DNA from: Falsirhodobacter sp. alg1
GTDB lineage: Bacteria; Pseudomonadota; Alphaproteobacteria; Rhodobacterales; Rhodobacteraceae
Length of the DNA: 64,000 bases
Direction: 5' to 3'
Assembly: GCF_000739715.2 (NCBI RefSeq)
Contig: NZ_BBJC02000001.1
Location: forward strand, 759,315-823,314
A program made the translations under genes and the position numbers. Each line of letters opens with the position of its first letter. The stretch's first letter is position 1. The notes under the pieces were generated by a model. It did no database searches. It saw nothing but the letters and a program-made list of their open reading frames with translations, and was not told the origin of the DNA. Of the stretch, positions 57,146-64,000 are shown in pieces.

Positions 57146-57432
57146 GCCAGCGGTGGTTCGGGGGCCACGTTCGGCATGACAGGTTTCTTGTCCGATTTGC
57201 CTTCCAGCGCGTCCAGCCGGGCGGCAAGCGCCTCGTTCTCTTCGCGGGCCTTCAGTGCCATCGCGCGGACGACATCGAATTCTTCGCGGGTAACCAGATC
57301 GCGATCGGCCAGCCAGCGATCCACCATCCCGCGGAATGCGGTGTCGGCTTCGGTTTTTGCACCCTGGGCAACGCCCATGGCATTCGTCATCAGTTGCGAC
57401 ATGTCGTCAAAGAACTTGTTGCGGGCGGTCAT
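57142..57432 (-). CDS. ubiK: Accessory factor UbiK family protein (BMFP domain)
   Basis: 96 residues: an amphipathic N-terminal helix ([20 protein letters not shown]) and a C-terminal coiled coil ([28 protein letters not shown]). This is the BMFP/UbiK arrangement; UbiK assists aerobic ubiquinone synthesis via UbiJ in E. coli and can perturb membranes. ATG at 57432 has GAGGAG upstream; the longer frame is unsupported. Divergent from lgt. Confidence 0.82.
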   Translation of the reverse strand: MTARNKFFDDMSQLMTNAMGVAQGAKTEADTAFRGMVDRWLADRDLVTREEFDVVRAMALKAREENEALAARLDALEGKSDKKPVMPNVAPEPPLA

Positions 57433-57533
57433 GGATGTCTCCTCACGCGGGTTCACATACCATATGGCGCTGTGCGGGCGGCTTGACAAGGCTGCCCCCG
57501 ATCCAGAGAAGCGAGGAAAATCGCCGAGGTTCC

Positions 57534-58415
57534 ATGTCGTATATCCCGTTTCCGGACGTCTCGCCCGAGATATTCACACTGACCTTGGGCAGTTTCTCAT
57601 TCTCGCTGCGCTGGTATGCGCTGGCCTATATCACGGGGCTGCTGCTTGGGTGGTGGCTGGTGCTGCGGTTGATCCGCCGGACAGAGCTTTGGCCCGCCGG
57701 CACTCCGCCCATGCAGGCAGAGCAGGTGGAGCGGTTGCTGACGTGGGTCATTCTTGGCGTTGTGCTGGGGGGGCGGCTCGGGTTCGTGCTGTTCTATGAG
57801 CCGGCCTATTATTTCGCCAATCCCCAGTTGATCCCTGCGGTGTGGGAGGGCGGGATGTCGTTCCACGGCGGGCTGTTGGGGGTGATCACCGCCTCGTGGA
57901 TTTTCTGCACACGTGAGGGAATTCCGCGGTTGTCGGCAGCGGATCTTATTTGTGCGGCAACCCCGCCGGGGCTGCTGTTCGGACGGCTGGCCAATTTCGT
58001 GAACGCCGAGCTTTGGGGCCGGCCAACCGATCTGCCGTGGGGCGTTGCCTTTCCGGGAGAGGCTGCGCAGGCCTGTGCAACGGCTGTCGATGTCTGCGCG
58101 CGCCATCCCTCCCAGCTATATGAGGCGGCACTGGAAGGCGTGCTGCTGTTTGCCCTGATCTGGGGGCTGATCCTGTGGCGCGGGTGGTTGAAGTGCCCGG
58201 GTGCGATCTGCGGGGTGATGCTGTCCGGCTATGGTGTGGCCCGGTTCATGGTGGAATTCGTGCGCCAGCCCGATGCGCAATTCGTCTCTGCCGGTAATCC
58301 TTTGGGACTGGCCTGGCAGATCGGCGGGTGGGGGCTGACACAGGGGCAGGCGCTGTCGCTGCCGATGATTGCGATCGGTCTGTTCCTGATCCTGCGGGCG
58401 CGGCGCATCGCATGA
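57534..58415 (+). CDS. lgt: Prolipoprotein diacylglyceryl transferase
   Basis: 293-residue inner-membrane enzyme that transfers diacylglycerol to the lipobox Cys, first step of lipoprotein maturation. Features: [18 protein letters not shown]-like region ([12 protein letters not shown]), [30 protein letters not shown], the Lgt signature [19 protein letters not shown], and [15 protein letters not shown] at 57534 preceded by CGAGG. Overlaps midA in an ATGA. Its clients in this window include the LpoA-like, GH25 and SLT lipoproteins. Confidence 0.95.
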   Translation: MSYIPFPDVSPEIFTLTLGSFSFSLRWYALAYITGLLLGWWLVLRLIRRTELWPAGTPPMQAEQVERLLTWVILGVVLGGRLGFVLFYEPAYYFANPQLIPAVWEGGMSFHGGLLGVITASWIFCTREGIPRLSAADLICAATPPGLLFGRLANFVNAELWGRPTDLPWGVAFPGEAAQACATAVDVCARHPSQLYEAALEGVLLFALIWGLILWRGWLKCPGAICGVMLSGYGVARFMVEFVRQPDAQFVSAGNPLGLAWQIGGWGLTQGQALSLPMIAIGLFLILRARRIA

Positions 58416-59443
58416 CGCCGCTGGCCCGCCATCTGGCGCGCCGCATCGCGCAAACCGGACCGCTGACGCTTGCCGAATTCATGGCGGAATGCCTCCTGCA
58501 CCCCGAGCACGGCTATTACACCACCCGTCCGCCCTTCGGCACGGCAGGGGATTTCATCACTGCCCCCGAAATCAGCCAGATGTTCGGAGAGATGGTGGGC
58601 CTGTGCCTAGCGCAGCACTGGCTTGATTCCGGCGGCGGGGCATTCACACTTGCCGAATTGGGGCCGGGGCGTGGAACGCTGATGGCCGATATTCTGCGCG
58701 CCACCCGTAATGTGCCGGGATTCCACGATGCCGCCGATGTGGTACTGGTTGAGGCCAGCCCCCGCCTGCGCGCCGAGCAGGCAGATCGTGTTCCCACCGC
58801 CCGCCACGTCGAGGGCGTGGATGCATTGCCTGACGGGCGGTTATGGCTGGTGGCGAACGAGTTTTTCGACGCACTGCCGATCCGCCAGTTCCAGCGGGAC
58901 GGGTCCGGCTGGCGTGAACGCATGGTCGGGCTGGAGGGGGAGAGGCTGTCTTTTGGCCTGTCACCGCGTGTCGATATGCCGGAACTGGTCGCCGCCGAGG
59001 CGGACACGATCGAGATATGTCCGCAGGCGCCCGCGATCATGCAGGCAATCGCGTCCCGCGTGGCAAAGGGCGGGATGGCCCTGATCCTGGATTATGGCGG
59101 GTGGGGGACTGCGGGGGATACCTTTCAGGCCATGGCGAAACATGAATTCACCGATCCTCTGGAGGCGCCCGGATTGGCGGATCTGACGGCACATGTGGAT
59201 TTCCGGGCTTTGGCTGCTGCTGCGGCCCCCTGTGCGGTGGGCTATACGACGCAAGGGCGCTTTCTGACGGCGCTTGGCATCGGTGCACGGGCCGAACGGC
59301 TGGCAGGCGGTCTGACAGGCGCGGCACGGGAAAACCATCTGCTTGCATTTCGGCGGTTGACCGAAGCCGACCAGATGGGCGAACTGTTCAAAGTGCTTGG
59401 GCTGACAGGTCCGTTTTCCCACCCACCAGCGGGGTTCACATGA
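58412..59443 (+). CDS. MidA/NDUFAF7-family SAM-dependent methyltransferase
   Basis: 343 residues. Conserved N-terminus [20 protein letters not shown] and [20 protein letters not shown]-binding [28 protein letters not shown] and LILDYGGWG. The mitochondrial homologue NDUFAF7 dimethylates an arginine of complex I subunit NDUFS2; the bacterial target is presumably related but unverified. Lies between lgt and pgeF with four-base overlaps on both sides. Confidence 0.9.
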   Translation: MTPLARHLARRIAQTGPLTLAEFMAECLLHPEHGYYTTRPPFGTAGDFITAPEISQMFGEMVGLCLAQHWLDSGGGAFTLAELGPGRGTLMADILRATRNVPGFHDAADVVLVEASPRLRAEQADRVPTARHVEGVDALPDGRLWLVANEFFDALPIRQFQRDGSGWRERMVGLEGERLSFGLSPRVDMPELVAAEADTIEICPQAPAIMQAIASRVAKGGMALILDYGGWGTAGDTFQAMAKHEFTDPLEAPGLADLTAHVDFRALAAAAAPCAVGYTTQGRFLTALGIGARAERLAGGLTGAARENHLLAFRRLTEADQMGELFKVLGLTGPFSHPPAGFT

Positions 59444-60186
59444 TGTTGGAAATCATCACCACACCGTCGCTAGACGGGATTGCGCATGGATTTTTCACGC
59501 GTAAGGGGGGGGCGTCTTCGGGCATTTTCCAAGGGCTGAATTGCGGGCGGGCCAGCTCCGATCAGGCGGGGGCCGTCGCGATCAATCGCGGGCGGGTGGC
59601 CGAGGCGATGGGCGTGGATCTGCCGCAGCTTGTTCAGGTCAATCAGGTGCATTCGGCGGATGTTGCCAGGGTTGATGGCCCGCTTGAAGCAGCGCCGGAT
59701 GCCGATGCCATGGTTACGGCTGTGCCGGGGCTGGCATTGGGTATTCTGACAGCCGATTGCCAGCCGGTATTGCTGGCGGACCGGCAGGCCGGCGTGATCG
59801 GTGCTGCACATGCCGGGTGGAAAGGGGCCATCTCCGGCGTTCTGGAGGCGACCGTGCAGGCGATGCGCGATCTGGGAGCACAGGATATCACGGCCGTTAT
59901 CGGGCCATGCATCAGCCAGCGTGCCTATGAAGTCGGGCCGGAGATGCTGGAGACCTTCATGGCCGAGGATCAGGACTATAGCCGGTTCTTTGCGCAGGGG
60001 CAGGGAGACAGGCTGCTGTTCGATCTGCCGTCCTTCGGCCTGTCATGTCTGCGGGCTGCGGGGGTCCAGGCGGAATGGACGGGGCATTGCACCTATTCGG
60101 ATGCGGACCGGTTCTATTCCTATCGCCGGACCACCCATGCGGGCGAGGCGGATTATGGCCGCCTTATTTCTGCAATCCGGCTTTAG
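59440..60186 (+). CDS. pgeF: Peptidoglycan editing factor, multicopper-polyphenol-oxidase (laccase) domain
   Basis: 248 residues. YfiH/PgeF features: HGFFTRKGGASSGIFQGLN, LVQVNQVHSADV, ILTADCQPVLLADR, GAAHAGWKGAISGVLEATV, IGPCISQRAYEVG and RRTTHAGEADYGRLISAI. The zinc-binding Cys/His set is intact. E. coli PgeF removes L-Ser-containing UDP-muropeptides; some homologues act on purine nucleosides. Last gene of lgt-midA-pgeF; its 3' end overlaps the convergent Lrp gene by 23 bases. Confidence 0.92.
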   Translation: MMLEIITTPSLDGIAHGFFTRKGGASSGIFQGLNCGRASSDQAGAVAINRGRVAEAMGVDLPQLVQVNQVHSADVARVDGPLEAAPDADAMVTAVPGLALGILTADCQPVLLADRQAGVIGAAHAGWKGAISGVLEATVQAMRDLGAQDITAVIGPCISQRAYEVGPEMLETFMAEDQDYSRFFAQGQGDRLLFDLPSFGLSCLRAAGVQAEWTGHCTYSDADRFYSYRRTTHAGEADYGRLISAIRL

Positions 60187-60673
60187 CAAGGCGCTGCTCC
60201 AGCACCTCGAAGGGAACGCCCGGTTCATCCTTGGCACCACGGATGACGAGGCTTGTCTTGACGCTGGCCACATTCGTGGCCGAGGTCAGGCTTTGGGTCA
60301 GGAATGTCTGGAAAGTAGACAGATCGGGTGCCACGCATTTCAGGATGAAATCGATCTCGCCGTTCAGCATGTGGCACTCACGGACCAGCGGCAAGCTGCG
60401 ACAATGCTCCTCGAATGCCGAAAGGTCGCGTTCGGCCTGGCTATGCAGACGGACCATCGCGAAAACCTGCACTTCGAAGCCCAATTCACGCGGATTCACA
60501 TCGGCATGATAGCCGCAGATATATCCCGCCTCTTCCAGCGCCCGCACGCGGCGCAGGCAGGGCGGCGCAGAGATTCCGACCCGGCGCGCCAGTTCCACAT
60601 TGGTCATACGCCCGTCGGCCTGTAGTTCAGCCAGAATCTGGCGATCAATGGGATCAAGTTTCGCTACGGCCAT
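60164..60673 (-). CDS. Lrp/AsnC family transcriptional regulator
   Basis: 169 residues: N-terminal helix-turn-helix (DPIDRQILAELQADGRMTNV and ELARRVGISAPPCLRRVRAL) and a C-terminal RAM ligand-binding domain (VQVFAMVRLHSQAE, VRECHMLNGEIDFILKCVAP). A general leucine/amino-acid responsive regulator; ligand unknown. It is divergent from trxB, and a long inverted repeat in the gap is the probable autoregulatory operator. Confidence 0.9.
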   Translation of the reverse strand: MAVAKLDPIDRQILAELQADGRMTNVELARRVGISAPPCLRRVRALEEAGYICGYHADVNPRELGFEVQVFAMVRLHSQAERDLSAFEEHCRSLPLVRECHMLNGEIDFILKCVAPDLSTFQTFLTQSLTSATNVASVKTSLVIRGAKDEPGVPFEVLEQRLAKAGLQK

Positions 60674-60693
60674 CTGCCACTCCGTTCTTTTGA

Positions 60694-61805
<1,112 letters not shown>

Positions 61806-61815
61806 CCCCGCGGTG

Positions 61816-62031
61816 TTAATGGACGCTGACAGGGGCAAGGTCGTTTTGCAGCGCCAGCTCGAACGCCATGCCCTTGTCGCGGACCAGCGCCAGCTGTTCG
61901 CCCGAGGCACTATGAAGCGCATAAAGCGTTTTCAGGCCTTCGGCTTGCTCTTGCACTTCCATTGGCAGATCGGCAACCGCAACGGCGCGGACATAGGCCA
62001 TGCGATCTGTGGTTTGCGTGGTGGTTTGCAT
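61816..62031 (-). CDS. DUF1150 family protein
   Basis: 71 residues, ending in a conserved LYALHSASGEQLALVRDKG then MAFELALQNDLAPVSVH, typical of DUF1150, an alphaproteobacterial family found behind small heat-shock protein genes. Function unknown. It starts 16 bases after the hsp20 stop, so it is probably heat-shock induced with it. Confidence 0.85.
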   Translation of the reverse strand: MQTTTQTTDRMAYVRAVAVADLPMEVQEQAEGLKTLYALHSASGEQLALVRDKGMAFELALQNDLAPVSVH

Positions 62032-62047
62032 CCTTGATCTCCTTTGG

Positions 62048-62461
62048 TTAGCGGGCGGAACGTATTGCGATGGTCTGGATCACCGTATCCGGCAGGGTGC
62101 GGCGCAGATCGATGTGCAGCAATCCATGGTCAAGATCGGCACCTGCCACCTCGACCCCTTCGGCCAGCACGAAATTGCGCTGGAAGGCACGACCGGCGAT
62201 GCCGCGATGCAGGAAAACCCGCTCTCCGTTGTCGTCGGCCTGACGGCCCCGGATGACCAGCTGGCGATCCTCGACCGTGATGGACAGGTCCTCGTCGCGG
62301 AACCCTGCTACGGCAAGCGAGATGCGGTAAACATTCTCGGCCACCGCCTCGATGTTGAAGGGCGGATACCCTTCGGAAGATTTCGACGTACGCTCCACCA
62401 GCCGTTCAAGCTGCTCGAAGCCCAGAAGGTGGGGGTGTGCCCCGAAGCTTAGTTTCGTCAT
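62048..62461 (-). CDS. Small heat-shock protein Hsp20
   Basis: 137 residues. Alpha-crystallin domain: PPFNIEAVAENVYRISLAVAG, FRDEDLSITVEDRQLVIRG, GIAGRAFQRNFVLAEGVEV and DLDHGLLHIDLRR. Residues before it (LGFEQLERLVER) are of the IbpA class. Holds unfolding proteins for refolding. ATG at 62461 matches family starts. A sigma-32-like promoter lies about 60 bases upstream. Confidence 0.93.
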   Translation of the reverse strand: MTKLSFGAHPHLLGFEQLERLVERTSKSSEGYPPFNIEAVAENVYRISLAVAGFRDEDLSITVEDRQLVIRGRQADDNGERVFLHRGIAGRAFQRNFVLAEGVEVAGADLDHGLLHIDLRRTLPDTVIQTIAIRSAR

Positions 62462-62521
62462 GTGCTTGCCCTTGCTTGAAGCGACAAATCGTGTGGATCC
62501 TTGACGGCATCCACCAATTAA

Positions 62522-62550
62522 ATATGGGGTGATCATGCGCAGGACGCAAG
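62522..62550 (-). promoter_or_regulatory. Sigma-32 (RpoH) type promoter for hsp20-DUF1150
   Basis: On the minus strand CTTGCG (62550-62545), 15-base spacer, CCCCATAT (62529-62522), close to the heat-shock consensus CTTGAA-N13/14-CCCCATNT. Predicts a leader of about 50 bases. Confidence 0.75.
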
Positions 62551-62629
62551 ATGCGGCTTTGGGGCAGAAAAAATACCACCCGAAAGCAAAAATCGGCTAT
62601 GATGATCCAAGCCTTGTTTGAGAGTACGC

Positions 62630-62848
62630 ATGAACGCCTCACCCGAATTGAAACATGAGGAAATGCTTGCGATCCGCATTGCGGTTCTGCGGCGGGAACA
62701 TCGTGATCTGGATACCGCGATCGAGGCGCTGACCCAGGCGCCCGCGCCCGATGCGCTGATGATGCAGCGGTTGAAGCGGCGCAAGCTGGCCCTGAAGGAC
62801 GAGATCGTCCGGATCGAGGATCAGCTGATTCCCGATATCATCGCCTGA
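62630..62848 (+). CDS. YdcH family (DUF465) protein
   Basis: 72 residues forming a helical hairpin: [34 protein letters not shown], then [21 protein letters not shown]. Matches DUF465/YdcH (PF04325), a small coiled-coil family of unknown function. ATG at 62630 is preferred over TTG at 62618. Divergent from hsp20; precedes purE. Confidence 0.82.
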   Translation: MNASPELKHEEMLAIRIAVLRREHRDLDTAIEALTQAPAPDALMMQRLKRRKLALKDEIVRIEDQLIPDIIA

Positions 62849-62909
62849 TCCCATTGCAGGCCTTGCAGCGCACGTTATGATGCGCGCTTTGACACAGCGG
62901 GGATTGAGC

Positions 62910-63395
62910 ATGGGCGTCGAAGTCGGGATCATCATGGGCAGCCAGTCGGATTGGCCAACCATGCGCGAAGCGGCGCTGATACTGGAGGAGCTGGGCATCC
63001 CCTATGAGGCAAAGATCGTCTCGGCTCACCGTACCCCGGACCGTCTGTGGACCTATGGCCGCGAGGCAGTGGACCGCGGGTTGCGCGTAATCATTGCAGG
63101 GGCCGGCGGTGCGGCGCATCTGCCCGGAATGATGGCCTCCAAGACGCGGGTGCCGGTAATCGGTGTTCCGGTGCAGACCAAGGCGCTGTCGGGTGTAGAC
63201 AGCCTGTATTCGATCGTGCAGATGCCCAAGGGATTCCCCGTTGCGACCATGGCGATCGGTTCGGCAGGGGCGGCGAATGCGGGCCTGATGGCCGCAGGTA
63301 TTCTGGCACTGAACGACGCGGCGCTGGCCGAACGGCTGGACGCATGGCGCGCAGCGCTGAGCGCCTCCATTCCCGACGCACCGGAGGATATGTAA
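62910..63395 (+). CDS. purE: N5-carboxyaminoimidazole ribonucleotide mutase
   Basis: 161 residues. [32 protein letters not shown] with the catalytic His, [39 protein letters not shown] and [13 protein letters not shown] are diagnostic of class I PurE. Rearranges N5-CAIR to CAIR in purine synthesis. ATG at 62910 ([11 protein letters not shown]) fits the family; ATG at 62877 adds an unsupported extension. TAATG overlap with purK. Confidence 0.96.
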   Translation: MGVEVGIIMGSQSDWPTMREAALILEELGIPYEAKIVSAHRTPDRLWTYGREAVDRGLRVIIAGAGGAAHLPGMMASKTRVPVIGVPVQTKALSGVDSLYSIVQMPKGFPVATMAIGSAGAANAGLMAAGILALNDAALAERLDAWRAALSASIPDAPEDM

Positions 63396-64000
63396 TGGCA
63401 ATTCTGACTTCGGGCGCGACCATCGGGATATTAGGCGGCGGACAATTGGGCCGGATGCTGGCCGTGGCGGCCAGTCGCCTGGGGTTCCATGTGCATATCT
63501 ACGAGCCGGGCGCGAACCCGCCTGCGGCGGATGTGGCGCATGCATTGACAACTGCCAGCTATGAGGATGAGGACGCGCTCCGCGCATTTGCGGCGGCCGT
63601 CGATGTCATCACCTACGAATTCGAGAATGTGCCGACGGCCGCGCTGGACCTGCTGGAGGCGATCCGCCCCATCCGTCCGAACCGCCGCGCATTGGCGACC
63701 AGCCAGGACCGGATTGCGGAAAAGGATTTTCTGACCGGTCTGGGGCTGACCGTGGCCCCCTATGCCGAGGCTTCGAATATTTCCGCAGCCATTGCCGCCG
63801 TGGGAACGCCCGCCATCCTGAAAACCACGCGTTTCGGGTATGATGGCAAGGGGCAGGCCCGGATCCGCACACCCGAAGAGGCGGCTGCGGCCCATGCCTC
63901 TATGAACGGTGCGCCGACGGTGCTGGAAGGGTTCGTCAACTTCAGCCATGAGGTGTCGGTGATTGCGGCGCGCGGGCTGGACGGATCGGTTGCAGTGTAT
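63395..64000 (+). CDS. purK: N5-carboxyaminoimidazole ribonucleotide synthase, 3' end beyond window
   Basis: 202 codons visible by direct translation. N-terminal ATIGILGGGQLGRMLAVAAS, VITYEFENVPTAAL, the ATP-grasp part ILKTTRFGYDGKGQARI, and VLEGFVNFSHEVSVIAARG. It carboxylates AIR using ATP and bicarbonate, supplying PurE. The start overlaps the purE stop. The full enzyme is about 350-360 residues, so roughly 40% is missing to the right. Confidence 0.95.
   Translation, partial: MAILTSGATIGILGGGQLGRMLAVAASRLGFHVHIYEPGANPPAADVAHALTTASYEDEDALRAFAAAVDVITYEFENVPTAALDLLEAIRPIRPNRRALATSQDRIAEKDFLTGLGLTVAPYAEASNISAAIAAVGTPAILKTTRFGYDGKGQARIRTPEEAAAAHASMNGAPTVLEGFVNFSHEVSVIAARGLDGSVAVY

Overview
The window is a gene-dense, GC-rich stretch of bacterial chromosome. 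It most resembles a member of the Rhodobacteraceae/Paracoccaceae (Alphaproteobacteria). Supporting signs are an F1-only atpHAGDC operon with no F0 genes beside it, a hisS-hisZ-hisG cluster with short-form HisG, and a hsp20-DUF1150 pair. A divergent zur-znuCB/znuA locus, family II (Mn-dependent) pyrophosphatase, HemP, DUF1489, DUF2125, MidA and UbiK-type genes point the same way. The genus cannot be fixed from sequence alone. There is no rRNA, tRNA, CRISPR array, transposase, integrase or plasmid/phage gene. Both window edges cut a gene: glnD on the left (3' part missing) and purK on the right (3' part missing).

Layout: 1-5.6 kb holds glnD, an LpoA/YraM-like lipoprotein, then divergently rsmI-yraN-gshB. 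5.6-9.7 kb holds hemP with a 42-codon ORF just upstream, a DUF533/TerB-like protein, an unusual GAPDH, a phosphoesterase and a lipid kinase. 9.7-12.8 kb is the zinc-uptake locus with a Zur box between znuA and zur-znuC-znuB. 12.8-18.5 kb holds a GH25 lysozyme-like lipoprotein, dnaE, an AbrB-type membrane protein and slyX. 18.5-22.2 kb holds hisS-hisZ-hisG and DUF1489. 22.4-27.7 kb is a five-gene Dpp-type peptide ABC importer. 27.8-31.9 kb holds an MFS transporter, rpsD, and hisC-tyrA-like aromatic/histidine genes. 31.9-37 kb is an envelope-flavoured group: an extensin-like protein, an OmpA/MotB-like plus ExbB/MotA-like pair, chaC and DUF2125. 37-41 kb holds clpA, gloB and a methyltransferase. 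41.3-46.6 kb is the F1 ATP synthase operon followed by an H-type lectin gene. 46.6-53.2 kb is a minus-strand run of metabolic genes (prs, ltaE, ycgN-like, ribF, a HAD hydrolase, ppaC, a TraB-family protein). 53.3-57.4 kb holds groESL with a CIRCE element, a lytic transglycosylase, an unrecognised membrane protein, a Nudix hydrolase and ubiK. 57.5-64 kb holds lgt-midA-pgeF, an Lrp regulator divergent from trxB, DUF1150-hsp20 with a sigma-32-like promoter, ydcH, purE and purK.

Most of this is core, vertically inherited housekeeping content. I see no defence island or evident new multi-gene system. The more interesting signals are small and regulatory: a short ORF coupled to hemP; a 16-bp GAAA-capped hairpin between dppA and dppB; a perfect 11-bp inverted repeat over the promoter/ribosome-binding region of an MFS transporter; twin CCCC-GCAA-GGGG hairpins in the rpsD leader; and a long inverted repeat between lrp and trxB. 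Among the proteins, the most notable are an ExbB/MotA plus OmpA/MotB pair, a GAPDH paralogue resembling the ArsJ-associated type with no arsJ nearby, and a lectin-domain gene directly behind the ATP synthase operon.
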